Assembly: GCA_018806915.1 (NCBI GenBank)
Contig: JAGKQI010000090.1
Coordinates: 1,302,001 to 1,366,000 of the forward strand
Direction of reading: 5' to 3'
Length of the DNA stretch: 64,000 nucleotides
Source: Phytophthora colocasiae
Lineage: Eukaryota > Oomycota > Peronosporomycetes > Peronosporales > Peronosporaceae
Both the position numbers and the translations under genes were made by a program. The notes beneath the pieces are model-generated. The model was not told where the DNA came from. It searched no databases and saw nothing but the letters and a program-made list of their open reading frames with translations. Positions 22,957 through 32,450 of the stretch are shown here, in pieces. Within the stretch, counting starts at the first letter, position 1. Each line of letters begins with the position of its first letter.

Positions 22957-24057
22957 TTAGGCGTGAACCCCATTGCGATGTGGGATGCTCGTAATTCGAG
23001 ATGTCAAGTTGCTCTCGCCTGCCATCAATGCTGCTAGAGGTGCCCCCACATCTTTTGAGTAGTGCGTGTAACGCTGAAAGGCGCTCGACTTCCACCGTCC
23101 GTGGAGCTTGATAGTAGTAGAATCCACTCCACGTGCAATTAGAGCCGAAGCCCCACCACTACGGAGAGAGTGACATGATACCCGACTGGGGTTGATGCCT
23201 GTGCCTGTCGCTGCTGCTTTCAGTATCTTGGAAAGTTCTTCTGCCTTGAGCATTCGTGTTTGACTGAATGAGCATATCGGGTCTGTAGATCGTAGTTTGT
23301 TGAGCTTAGCCACCTCCAGTAGCAGTGCCGCCCCGAAAACTGGGCACACCCGGGGGTGTCCGGACCGGCATAAATGCCGTGATGTTCCTTTTCCTTGTTG
23401 GTCGGTTTTGCTGGCGCGGAGTGTCACAACTGCGTGCGTAGCGTCGGAGAACGTAAGAGCGGGGTTTTCGTCAGCATTGAATACTTCGACGTCGCGAACT
23501 TCCAATGCGTATTTATGCCTGCCACGCTTGACTGCCAGGTACTCGGAACTTCTTAGGAGATAAAAGAAACCCACGAGCGCAGCCCCAAAAATGAGGCGAT
23601 GGTTGGGTTGTTTGTAGTCGACTCTGTCTGCCATCCACTCGAGCATGGTGAATGAGACGGGGGTTCTTGGCCGAGGGGGAGGACTGATTCGCCGCATTCC
23701 TCCGAATGCTGTGGCATGGCTAGCGCTGATGATGGGTTCAAAACCGGCGTAGACCTTGTGATACCACTTAACGTGGCTAAGCTGGGTTTGAATGGAGGAA
23801 ATAGAGTTTGGCTTGTTGTTTGAGTTTGAGGTTGACCAGCGATCGATGGCGAAAAAGACCAGTTGAAGAGACTGTGTGGCTGGATCCCGTTCTGGTAGCC
23901 AGGGTGAACGTCTGAGTCGGCAGCAGAACTCCGTCCATCGCTTCCACGTTCGTTCGTACTGCCCTTTCGAGGTGTCGGCAAGGGAGCGCTGTTGAAGGGC
24001 GACCAGCTTCCGTCGTAGGCCTTCCTCACCTTCTCTGAAACCTGTACCTGCAACCAA
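22957..24057 (-). CDS. Tyrosine recombinase of the DIRS-like element
   Basis: About 366 codons. It has an N-terminal SAM-like core-binding half (KGQYERTWKRWTEFC, then SIQTQLSHVKWYHK). The C-terminal catalytic half has the active-site set R (FYLLRSSEYLAV), HxLR (SCHSLRSGGASAL), H/W (LHGRWKSSAF) and Tyr (QRYTHYSKD). It would recombine a closed-circular DNA intermediate into the target (family knowledge). It overlaps the 3' end of the RNase H frame in a different frame, typical for DIRS elements. All catalytic residues look present, so the domain itself is intact. Confidence 0.88.
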   Translation of the reverse strand: MVAGTGFREGEEGLRRKLVALQQRSLADTSKGQYERTWKRWTEFCCRLRRSPWLPERDPATQSLQLVFFAIDRWSTSNSNNKPNSISSIQTQLSHVKWYHKVYAGFEPIISASHATAFGGMRRISPPPRPRTPVSFTMLEWMADRVDYKQPNHRLIFGAALVGFFYLLRSSEYLAVKRGRHKYALEVRDVEVFNADENPALTFSDATHAVVTLRASKTDQQGKGTSRHLCRSGHPRVCPVFGAALLLEVAKLNKLRSTDPICSFSQTRMLKAEELSKILKAAATGTGINPSRVSCHSLRSGGASALIARGVDSTTIKLHGRWKSSAFQRYTHYSKDVGAPLAALMAGESNLTSRITSIPHRNGVHA

Positions 24058-24575
24058 TTAGCTGTTAGTTTGTTCCATTGAGTGAGTTGAGGTTCAGACC
24101 ACGCTCGAGACCCCAGGTCGGCCAGAAAGTTTGTAGACCCCGGGAGGTGTTCCGCGGACACCCTGATTCCCCACTCGGCTTCAGCAGCGCCAATAATTCG
24201 GTTCATCTCTTGTCCAAATGGGTTTGTACTGGACAGTTTGTTGCACCACGCTACTGCCGTTGTGTTGTCGATCCAGAACCGGACATGGGTAAGTGAGAGA
24301 TTGTTCACTGCTCGCCAATGCTTCCCCCAGGTAAGTATTGCTAATAGTGCACTGAGTTGTTCTCGGACGTTGATGCTGAACTTGTTTTGCTCGATTAGAT
24401 GTATCTCTGTGGTGTCAAACTGGAGCCGTATGAATTCGCGGCGAGATGGGTCCAAAACACACAGGCCGATGTTGCTTGCATCCATGTACAAGTGAACCAC
24501 CGGATCAGGTAAACCGGTGAAGTATTCGAGAGGTACCCTCGCAACCGACCATGAAGCAATATATGGGCAAACCAC
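23553..24575 (-). CDS. RNase H domain region of the DIRS-like element
   Basis: The first 170 codons form a DIRS-type RNase H: VVHLYMDASNIGLCV (Asp), NVREQLSALLAI (Glu), VRFWIDNTTAVAW (Asp) and LPGSTNFLADLGSR (Asp). It degrades the RNA strand of the RNA/DNA hybrid. The rest of the frame (beyond about 24050) is Ser/Pro-rich and overlaps the recombinase in another frame, so it is probably not all coding. The RT frame upstream ends at 24505, so RT and RNase H need a frame change near 24540 to be one protein. Confidence 0.75.
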   Translation of the reverse strand: MVCPYIASWSVARVPLEYFTGLPDPVVHLYMDASNIGLCVLDPSRREFIRLQFDTTEIHLIEQNKFSINVREQLSALLAILTWGKHWRAVNNLSLTHVRFWIDNTTAVAWCNKLSSTNPFGQEMNRIIGAAEAEWGIRVSAEHLPGSTNFLADLGSRAWSEPQLTQWNKLTANWLQVQVSEKVRKAYDGSWSPFNSAPLPTPRKGSTNERGSDGRSSAADSDVHPGYQNGIQPHSLFNWSFSPSIAGQPQTQTTSQTLFPPFKPSLATLSGITRSTPVLNPSSALAMPQHSEECGESVLPLGQEPPSHSPCSSGWQTESTTNNPTIASFLGLRSWVSFIS

Positions 24576-26009
24576 TCGAGATCAAGCCGTGCTTCTCTGG
24601 TAACTTCGATGGACTTGTGCCTTGTCGACCGTTTCCATAGTGTTGCCAACCTTTGGAAGAACGCTTTTGCTGGTCGGATGCACGAACATACGTGCCGAAG
24701 ACTGCCGAGAAGCTTCGATAGGATGTCCTTGTAGTGGAAGTTGACGCCAATATTGCTGCTATTCGATCTTGAGCTTTCTGGATCTTTGCGACTGGCATGG
24801 AAACAGTCATAGCGGTTGTGTTCCATTCTAACCCGAGCGCGACGAGAGTCGTGGACCACTCGGTAAATTTCTTGTTGTTGATGGACCGGGGCCCCAATAC
24901 CGCCACCATTGCTAAGCGGAGCGCGCTGTCGCAAGCTTCCAGTCTGTCACCAGTGTCATGCTCTACAAGTACGTGGTCGTCCACCCAGTCGTAGCAGAAG
25001 AAATGTGTGGTGTCTTTGCTGTCGGGATTGAGGGAATTTGGACTTTCACGGCGGACGAGAAACGAAATCGCTTTTCCGAAAACTCCGTAGTGTGCTGCGG
25101 AACCGGTCCACCCGAATGGCAACGCCAAATCAATTACCACTGCGTCTTCTTCGGGGATCGAGCCTGCAAAGTACGCGCTAATGGCTTCGTGAACGTGCAG
25201 GTTTTTGTACGCTGACTTGACATCTCCTTTCATCAGTTTGATCAGTAACGACGGATTTGCTTTCTTAAGGATGACGATCCTGTTTGCGATGACGCTGACC
25301 ACCTCGTAGACGAGTTTCGGAATGTCTTCTTTGTCGGACCATGCATTGGTTGAGCTACCTGTTGGCGACGAGAGATCGTGAATCACTCTCGCCTCAATTG
25401 TCGGATCCGTGTCGGCCTTTTCGACGCATCCGAACGGACTATAGTGTAGTTTCCATCGTTTTGCTGCTTCTCTTGACACGACCAGGTACGCGCCGCTGCA
25501 TTGACCATCTCGGATGCTTTTATTAGTGCATTATGCATGGCTGATGCGGACTTGTGGTTTGGTACCGGTTCGTTGTGTGGAATGCCATCGACTTGGAATT
25601 CGTGTCTGACACCGACTGTTGCTGTACTTATGAGTAGATCGAGATGTTCATACCCGTGAAGTAACCACGAGTAATGACTGCAGTTAAGGGCCTTGTTGGG
25701 GGTCGGAGATGCTGTAGTTTGACCTCGCCACAACCGTATCGTCTCAGCCAACGTGAGATTTTCTTTCTGCACAAGCAGCGACATAGCTGTTATGGTTTCG
25801 TGATCCAGCAAGAATGTTTGCTTGTTGTTCTTGATAAACGCCATAGGTACAGACGTCGGAGGCTTGATGCCCGCCATTTGGAAGGCCTTACTCAGCACTT
25901 GTTGACGTTCGATCTCTGCCGCCTGTAGTTGATTTTCTAGGATCTCGATTACTTGGCGTACCGCTGCCCTCGAGCCGACACCACGAGTGTGACCTCGTGT
26001 CGACGGCAC
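24505..26009 (-). CDS. Reverse transcriptase of the DIRS-like element, frame changed near 25.5 kb
   Basis: Two overlapping frames. The frame 26009-25383 gives an N-terminal region with no recognised domain (starts MPSTRGHTRGVG). The frame 25503-24505 gives the RT fingers and palm: FGCVEKADTDPTIEARVIHDLS, LIKLMKGDVKSAYKNL (catalytic Asp), LPFGWTGSAAHYG and the active-site box YDWVDDHVLVE (V-D-D in place of the usual YxDD). The catalytic aspartates are kept. The change of frame between 25.50 and 25.38 kb is either a lesion or a programmed shift. Confidence 0.78.
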
Positions 26010-26018
26010 TCTTAAACT

Positions 26019-27302
26019 TCATTCCTGTTTGGAGAAGTCTCGAACACCACCGTATTTCTCTCGAACGTAGTTTGCGACGACCTCAGGTAGTGACGGGGGA
26101 TCGAAATGAGCTAAATAGCTTACGTAGCACCGTTCACTGCCTGACGGACATCCTTGTGTCGACGTGTACCGTAAACATAGTTGACGTCCTTCATGCTTCG
26201 GAATGAGTTTGTAGACGGCCTCGGGGACTTTGTGCTCTTTTCGTTTTGACTTGACCCCAACTGGTGCTGTGCTGTGGGTTCTCCCTGATCCTATAGTCCC
26301 GGCGTGTTGTCTCCTCTCCGTCGCTGGTGTCTGTTGTTGAGGACGAATTCGTGAGGCCTTGAAGAGGAGCCCGGCGAGTTCTGGATCTTGCATATTGAAA
26401 CGTGCGCTAATCAAGTTTCTCGTGTTCGTTCCCGCCCGTATGTCGTTGATAACAGCTAAACGATAAGAGCCAAGCACGTTCGAGAACCAGAACGCTAGAA
26501 TGTGTACTTCGTAGGAGCTCCACGGTGCAAAATCTTCCAGTTGTTCTCCAAAATCTTTCGCCGCTGCAAAGAGGTCTCGTGTCTCGTAGTTGAAAAATTC
26601 TTTCGCGAAGGCGTACAATACTGCAAGTGACTCCACTAGGTCACGATATTCTGGTCGGTCTGGAAGTTCTGGAAGCTCGGATTTTGAAGAGAAATTTCGC
26701 ATGCTAGTTGCTTTCGCCTTCTTACGGTCGAGTTGCGTGTCGAGGTCAAATCTGGGGAAGTGCAGAACGGATAAATCGCAGACGCCGAACTCTATGTCGT
26801 ACAGTCGAGACGTAATTGCTGGGTGCGCCAGGAACTTGGTCGCTTTTGAGGTCCTTACATAGTCCATATAAACGTCAATGTCCTTACCTATAAATGCTGG
26901 AGCCGATATCGCGTCGTGTACATCTTGTTGAGGTGGAGACGGGCGAAAGAATTGATGTTGCCTTCCCGCAGAATCATTCACTGGAATCAGGTCAGATGGG
27001 CTCGTCAAGTTCGGTGGCGCTGTCCGTGCTGTGTCTTCTTTTGTGTGTCTGGTTGGTTCGCCTTGAGGAGCCGAGGGTTGTAGTCGTTGCTGTGTGTACG
27101 TCGATACTAACGGGGCTAACATTTCCAGTAGGGCTTGGACTGGGTCGGATGGGGAAGGATTGACGGTGACAGGAGCCTGTGTGATCGTTGCAGGATTTGT
27201 TTCCACCACCTTTGACGAACGCACCTCTGCTGTACGGCGGCGTTTTGGGGCTGGTGTGTCGTCGCTTATTGCGTTAAGCAGATCCGTGAAACGAGAACTC
27301 AC
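26019..27302 (-). CDS. Gag-like protein of the DIRS-like element
   Basis: 427 codons open from a GTG at 27302. The frame extends upstream without a stop to about 27356, overlapping the preceding ORF, so the true start may be further up or by frameshift. It has a Pro/Thr-rich N-terminus with KRRR, a helical middle (DLVESLAVLYAFAKEFFN, then WSSYEVHILAFWFSNVLGSYR) and a C-terminal Cys cluster (CLRYTSTQGCPSGSERC) that could bind a metal ion and nucleic acid. The position before RT supports a nucleocapsid role. No sequence-level gag match is recalled. Confidence 0.6.
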   Translation of the reverse strand: MSSRFTDLLNAISDDTPAPKRRRTAEVRSSKVVETNPATITQAPVTVNPSPSDPVQALLEMLAPLVSTYTQQRLQPSAPQGEPTRHTKEDTARTAPPNLTSPSDLIPVNDSAGRQHQFFRPSPPQQDVHDAISAPAFIGKDIDVYMDYVRTSKATKFLAHPAITSRLYDIEFGVCDLSVLHFPRFDLDTQLDRKKAKATSMRNFSSKSELPELPDRPEYRDLVESLAVLYAFAKEFFNYETRDLFAAAKDFGEQLEDFAPWSSYEVHILAFWFSNVLGSYRLAVINDIRAGTNTRNLISARFNMQDPELAGLLFKASRIRPQQQTPATERRQHAGTIGSGRTHSTAPVGVKSKRKEHKVPEAVYKLIPKHEGRQLCLRYTSTQGCPSGSERCYVSYLAHFDPPSLPEVVANYVREKYGGVRDFSKQE

Positions 27303-28210
27303 AGGGTCAACATCATCGTTATCCTCCTCCCGGAAGAAGATGCTACGTATGTGACTTGATGTTCTGGCGGAGTACTCCGAGCTGCTACGGTACTAGCGTT
27401 GGTCTGTGATGGGATTGGACTGTTGCGCTGTGTTGACAATAGCGAAACTCGTCGATGGATTGTCGATGTTCGCTGACGGCCGTGGGTCGATTGTGGGAGT
27501 TGTGCTGGGCGGGTGGAAGGGCCATCGACAAAAGTCGCTCCGAGATGAACATTGGTGGGGACGTTTCTACCGCCATCCATGTAGAAAGCATAAGCGACAA
27601 CGTCACCCACACTTAACAGCTTCTCTTCTCCTGTTGAGGGGCATGTCCACGGGACCAGATCTGACGGAGATGGTCTTGATTGGCCTGTGGCGACTCCTGC
27701 CAGGAGTCTTGCGATTGATTTTGTCGCCCGGACGCCATTCTCGCCCAAAACCCTGTTTAAGATTTTGCTGTGTGCCTCTTTGAGATCATCCACTGTTTTA
27801 ATTTGTGGTAGTAATTCAGTACTCCAGAGAAGGACAGCGATTACGGGGGCGATTTCGATAGGGTCGCTGAGTGGGACTTCAAACGTCTGATCCTCTGTGC
27901 GCACTGTATAGGTGCTCGTATTATAAGCTGTAATTTGACCATGCCGGAAGATTCCATCGCCACGCCAATACACGGGTCGGAACAGCTTAACACCCGGACA
28001 CCCTCCCTGTAATTCTGTATTAGGGACAGTTCGAGCAGCGACGATTTCGGCTGAGATCCTTGTCGGTATACGCTGTTCATCGTTTGACCGGCCAAGTAGC
28101 GTAACTTGCACAGCGTCTCCGTGATGCGATGTCACTTGAGCATAGCGCGGTCCGTCGATTGTTAGGTTCTTTACGTCCATGGGGAGTAGTAGCAGCAGTG
28201 TTCGGACCAT
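27299..28210 (-). CDS. Unknown first ORF of the DIRS-like element
   Basis: 303 codons from an ATG at 28210 (a second ATG at 28180 is an alternative). The stop overlaps the next ORF. Residues about 15-115 alternate short beta-strands with aromatic positions (GPRYAQVTSHHGDAVQVTLL, FRHGQITAYNTSTYTVR), suggesting a small SH3- or Tudor-like barrel. The middle is helical and the tail Ser/Thr-rich. I do not recognise the family. Its position at the 5' end, before the gag-like ORF, suggests an accessory or first gag product. Confidence 0.5.
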   Translation of the reverse strand: MVRTLLLLLPMDVKNLTIDGPRYAQVTSHHGDAVQVTLLGRSNDEQRIPTRISAEIVAARTVPNTELQGGCPGVKLFRPVYWRGDGIFRHGQITAYNTSTYTVRTEDQTFEVPLSDPIEIAPVIAVLLWSTELLPQIKTVDDLKEAHSKILNRVLGENGVRATKSIARLLAGVATGQSRPSPSDLVPWTCPSTGEEKLLSVGDVVAYAFYMDGGRNVPTNVHLGATFVDGPSTRPAQLPQSTHGRQRTSTIHRRVSLLSTQRNSPIPSQTNASTVAARSTPPEHQVTYVASSSGRRITMMLTL

Positions 28211-28400
28211 CTCAAAGATTGTGGCGACGCTGGGAGGCTTGTGTTCTGGCGAGTGGAAAACTGGAAATGGGCTGTTGAGACTGAGACTGTGAGCTGCTTG
28301 CCTGGTCTAACTTTAGAGCTGTCGACGCCGATAAGAATTGATGCCGATTCCGACCTCGGCTCTCTTGTGAAAAATATCTTTTCGCCTGCATCCAAAAGAC

Positions 28401-29804
28401 CAATATGCAGTTGCGAGCTACCACACAAGCAGGCTTCGCTGCAGCTAAGCATGTCGATGTGATGGAAGAACCTCCCCAGTGGATGGCAGCCTTCACGTGC
28501 GGAAGGATACTCTTGACAGGAAAGTGCTGGTTGATCTTGAGTACAGCGTCGTTGTCGACTCCCGAGTATGAATCTCGGGCGTTATCGTGAACATGGAAAA
28601 TCACTCGCACCTGTGCAGAATGTGCAGCCTTCTCAACGATCCTGAGGAGCGCTTGAACGCGGCTGGAATCCCAGATATTACTCTCGAGAGCGAAGTAGAT
28701 AATTGGTGCAGTCCGATTTCTTTCAGCAAACACCCGAATATTCCGCTCGATATCGATGAAGTCAGGTCCTTCAGCACCGTCATCTTCCAACGCAATAGCC
28801 CCAGCAATCGTAATTTCGCCTCTCCAGTCCCGAGGTTTAGGCAGCAACGCAGAACTCCACAGATACGTGTGAGGGACCCGCCACTCAGCAAGCGAGTTAC
28901 TGGAGCTGCTTCTACCCATGAGTCCCAGAGAATACCGGAAGTCGTCTAAGATATCCCGCGCGCTCTCCCAGACCAACTTGTCTAGCACACCGTAAGAAGC
29001 TTCGTTAGCGGGTGCATAATGGTAGGGGTTGTTCAAGCCCGTGCTAGACTTCAAAACGTGGCCAAACGCTTGAGTTCTCGTCAGTGGAGTGCCGCCCATG
29101 CAGTGTAGGGGGATACCGAGACGCTCTGTCACGATATTCTGCCCTAACAAAGTTGGGTGCGCAATGACAACATCCGCACGGAAGGCTCTGCCCGGTGTCA
29201 CTTCGTCCGCCCCCACGCACGCTGGCCAGAGCGAGAAAACGAGCTCCCGTAGATCTTCTATCTCGGTAAATGGATCATGCTGGTGAATGAAGTCCAGGAA
29301 ACGCGATTTAGGTCGTGCCGTGCAAGGTGCTTGCTGATGAAGATACTCCTGGAAGTTGGATATCGTGGATGTGTTACCTCCTAGAGGATAGAATTCAAGC
29401 CCTGCTCTGGAAACACGGTCGCGGTGGACAGCATTGGTCGCAATTCGCACACAGTGACCGTCTTCTTTGAGTCGCAGCCCAATCGCAACGTATTGTTCAA
29501 CAATTTCACCCCAACTTCCGGTTGCCATCATGCAGATATTCATCTTCGGCAGTGAGTCCTCCGTCAGTTTTGCTTCTTCTTGCTGGCTACTTGGATCTTG
29601 CCTGATTTCGTCCTTGCTCGTATTTGTCACACAAGCCGAGCCACTACCGATGAACGTAGTCCTCTCAGGATCCTCTGCGCTAGCGTCATCCAAGAACGCG
29701 CGGGGCGAAACCCTCGCCTCATTCCTGCCATTTTGCAGCTCGAACGGCACCTGATCACCACCTTCACGCTCCCCCATCAACACGTAAAAGCGGTTCTCCA
29801 ACAG
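28401..29804 (-). pseudogene. Second GT unit of gene 3, proximal part, interrupted by the DIRS-like element
   Basis: Open on the - strand directly after, and in the same frame as, the TAA (29807-29805) that ends unit 1. After an acidic linker, the N-lobe starts MNICMMATGSWGEIVEQYVA and continues through HLYLWSSALLPKP-like sequence (printed as HTYLWSSALLPKP) to HWGGSSITSTCLAAAKPACV. The donor signature is degenerate in the same way as unit 2 of the 17.7 kb gene (HWG in place of HHGG). A one-base shift is likely at about 28440, since CGSSQL continues in another frame. The sequence then runs into the DIRS-like element. A possible internal ATG at 29777 would only give a truncated protein. Confidence 0.78.
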
Positions 29805-31907
29805 TTATTTCTCCTTTTGCGTTAGGTCGATGGAAATTTGCCGAGCTAGTGAGTTTTCCCCATCCACCACATCATCTGCACTCATCGAACCAGTGTGTAC
29901 ATTGCGAGACTTGAAGCCCAGAGCGTTCAGAAACTTGCTATTGCCCTTGATGACCGACCCTTTCTTCTTCTCGTTCTCGTTACGGTTTTTATTGTAAGCA
30001 CCCGTGGCAATGTGGTCGGCAAACACCATCGTCCCCACTAATGGACTGATCATGAGCCCACCAAGCCCTTTGACAAGACCCACCACCGCACCCTTAGCTC
30101 CTTCTTCACGATACCCTTGCGATGGCTTTATGAACACGTCCTTCACACCTGATCCAATAGCATGAGCCATCGCTCCAACCCCCGAAGACGCGCCTTCGAA
30201 CACGCTGTCTGGGCCTCGAGCGGAATAATCCACGTAAGTATACTCGACGATATCCATCGGTGAGTTCTCTGGGCGGGATGTCACCACAAATTCACACTCG
30301 TTGCATAGGCGAAGCTTGTCCTTCTGACTCCATAGCGTCGCTGCTCGGCCACAGTTCAAGTCACAGCGCATTAGATGTACGGGCAAGTTGCGATAGAAGC
30401 AACTCACCGCCTCCCTGGCACCGTCTTCCTTCTGCATGAGATCTCGAAGCTCAACAGCACGCTTCTGCAGCTCTGGACTGCCCAATTTCTCGAAGGCAGA
30501 ACGAAGTTTCTCTGTCGTTAACTCCGAGATTGGGCAAGGTTCTACTCCAACACCAGCATCCAAGACAGCTCGTCCCCAGAAAGGCTGATCTCCGAAGAAC
30601 GGCACGATGAACGTGGGCTTACCAGCTAGGAGGCCCGCCGCTGTAGTACCTGCTCCACCATGGTGCACCACTGCAGACACGCGAGGCATGAGCCAGTCAT
30701 GCGGACAGCTACCCAAGAAGAAAATGTTGTCGGGAACGTTCAGGTCTCCGGCCATGTCACTCCAACTGGACTGGATGAGTACGCGCACGTCTGCTTGTTC
30801 TGCTGCCTCGATAATCATCTTGGTGACTCCCTTGGGGTCTGGAAGGACCATAGACCCGAACCCAACGAAAATTGGACCGCAATCATCGTAACCAAGAAAC
30901 GCTTCTAGCTCTGGTGTAGGCGTGAAGCTTGACCCAGATCCTTCCAGCGTGACAGTACCGATGACGTCGTAGATCTTTCCCCAGTCCTTCGGCTTCGGTA
31001 CGAGGTGTGGGCTCCACATGAACGCATGGGGAATAGCAAGATCCAGTAGGATGTCGCGGCCGCCTTCGCCTTTGCGGATCTTGCGCAGATCCAGCACGTC
31101 GGTGCGGAAGGCGTTCACCATTCCCTCCGTACCTTGCCACATGAGTAGATCCACCAACTTGTAGGTCATATAGTTGATCTTCTTGGGTTTGCCAGTGTAC
31201 GGCATGTTGGACAGCGGGTGCGGGAATGCAGTCGTTGGTACCCAGGGCTGAGGAAACATGATGTGCAATGGAACACCGAGACGTTCAGCGGCGTGAATGT
31301 GGCCGTACGATACTGGGTTGGCGATGATGGCCTGAGCTTTGAAAGGTTTTCCGGGGATACCCGGACCTCCGCCTTCGGGATCCGCTTCAGACACAGCTGG
31401 CCACGTGGACTGAGTGATCTCCTCGATCATCTGCATGTTTCGCGGCACGTCCTTCTGTATCGCTTCGAGGCTGAGCGGAATGAGATGGCCACCCGTCTTG
31501 ACCATGTAAGCTGCGAGCTCCTTGGGGTCTCCTCCTAGCGGGTAGAACTCAACGCCGTGACTCATGACGAAATCTCGATAGATCGCGTGAGTGGCGAGTC
31601 GAACGCGATGGCCGTCCTGTATGAGTGTCTTAGCGATGGCGACGAAGGGCTGCACGTCACCTTGGGTGCCGACAATCATGATGCAGATAGCCAAAGCAGG
31701 AGGAGCATCCACGTCAGTTCTGGTAGTTGCTTGCTTCGTATGGAAGGACTCGACGCACTGCTTGGCGTGCTCCTGAAGGCTGGAGATACGGTAGTTACTA
31801 TCGTCGTCGTCAAAGTCCATTTGAATGCGTCCACTGTGGTCGAACATCACTGCTGCATGCACCACATCAGCGAAGGTTGTGCGTTTACTCTTGTTAACTT
31901 TCTCCAT
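29805..31907 (-). CDS. Sterol 3-beta-glucosyltransferase-like protein (unit 1 of gene 3)
   Basis: 700 residues ending in TAA. It has a complete GT1-type sterol glucosyltransferase: IMIVGTQGDVQPF at about residue 75, GDPKELAAYMVKTGGH, acceptor-side HPLSN and the donor signature HHGGAGTTAAGLLAGKP with FFGDQPFWG near residues 445-475. This is followed by a Cys-containing segment (CNECEF) and a Gly-rich amphipathic tail (VDYSARGPDSV), seen also in the 17.7 kb gene. Codons R-W-K-K-V precede the ATG in frame up to a splice acceptor (AG at 31924-31923), matching the exon-2 start of the gene at 1.5 kb, but the upstream exon has an in-frame TGA. I therefore keep ATG 31907. This unit looks intact and could still be expressed alone. 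Confidence 0.88.
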   Translation of the reverse strand: MEKVNKSKRTTFADVVHAAVMFDHSGRIQMDFDDDDSNYRISSLQEHAKQCVESFHTKQATTRTDVDAPPALAICIMIVGTQGDVQPFVAIAKTLIQDGHRVRLATHAIYRDFVMSHGVEFYPLGGDPKELAAYMVKTGGHLIPLSLEAIQKDVPRNMQMIEEITQSTWPAVSEADPEGGGPGIPGKPFKAQAIIANPVSYGHIHAAERLGVPLHIMFPQPWVPTTAFPHPLSNMPYTGKPKKINYMTYKLVDLLMWQGTEGMVNAFRTDVLDLRKIRKGEGGRDILLDLAIPHAFMWSPHLVPKPKDWGKIYDVIGTVTLEGSGSSFTPTPELEAFLGYDDCGPIFVGFGSMVLPDPKGVTKMIIEAAEQADVRVLIQSSWSDMAGDLNVPDNIFFLGSCPHDWLMPRVSAVVHHGGAGTTAAGLLAGKPTFIVPFFGDQPFWGRAVLDAGVGVEPCPISELTTEKLRSAFEKLGSPELQKRAVELRDLMQKEDGAREAVSCFYRNLPVHLMRCDLNCGRAATLWSQKDKLRLCNECEFVVTSRPENSPMDIVEYTYVDYSARGPDSVFEGASSGVGAMAHAIGSGVKDVFIKPSQGYREEGAKGAVVGLVKGLGGLMISPLVGTMVFADHIATGAYNKNRNENEKKKGSVIKGNSKFLNALGFKSRNVHTGSMSADDVVDGENSLARQISIDLTQKEK

Positions 31908-31922
31908 TACTTTCTTCCATCG

Positions 31923-32450
31923 CTGTCAGGATTCAACAGAGATTTAGTAAAAAAGGCAACTATATGACCATCACTCTGATTGATGATTTACCTTGGTGGC
32001 CTTGTGGTGAAGCCCCCATCACCGTTACTTGATGTCTGTCGTTTGTCCTGCAAGTTGGAAAATGGGACGAACAGCATTTCTGACTGTGTGGACTGATAAT
32101 CCATTGACTGGCCTCGATTACATCGTGGGTAACTCCGACTGATCCACCAGTGTACTAATCAAAATGAAGCGTGAGAATTGACTGCTGCTCTCCTGCAGCC
32201 TCCTACTCGAAACGTTTGCACCCACGACATGGACAGTTCAGTGAGTGACGTCGTGAACACTAGTAGCAGTCTAGCTTCATCCGCTTCTCAAAGGAGTATC
32301 GGTACTTAGCTACAGTATCTTGTGCTGTCGATCACCAAAATGGCTACAACTGTTAGATCGTACTTAATGACGCTTCAGTGCTTGCGTGGCATTCAGTCTT
32401 CAATTCAGTTCCCCAAGGGACAGGAAGCGGGAGATCCGCTACCTACTAAA
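31923..32450. other. Intergenic region with probable 5'-UTR intron of the glucosyltransferase
   Basis: A 69-base GT-AG intron (31991-31923, -) lies just upstream of the glucosyltransferase and is positionally equal to the coding intron of the 1.5 kb paralogue. The rest (32.0-32.45 kb) holds the divergent promoter region of the ERGIC3 gene. I see no repeat or RNA gene. Confidence 0.45.

Larger units (their letters stand above)
22846..28400 (-). mobile_element. DIRS-like tyrosine-recombinase retroelement inserted in a glucosyltransferase gene
   Basis: A 5.5 kb block on the - strand, in order: unknown ORF (28210), gag-like ORF (27302), RT (about 26009-24505), RNase H (24575-23930) and tyrosine recombinase (24057-22957). 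RT plus RNase H plus tyrosine recombinase, with no integrase or LTRs, is the DIRS order. RT and RNase H are split over three frames, so this copy is probably inactive unless frameshifting is used. Ends are inferred from where glucosyltransferase homology stops (left about 22840-22850, right about 28385-28420). I could not find clear terminal repeats or a target-site duplication, which is consistent with recombinase-mediated insertion. Short direct and inverted motifs occur near 22860-22970 (CGCCTAGG and CTTAGGCG). Confidence 0.85.

Noticed and set aside
25383..25503. Programmed ribosomal frameshift in the DIRS-like RT
   Set aside because: No clear slippery heptamer was seen in the overlap; a decayed copy is simpler, although not excluded.
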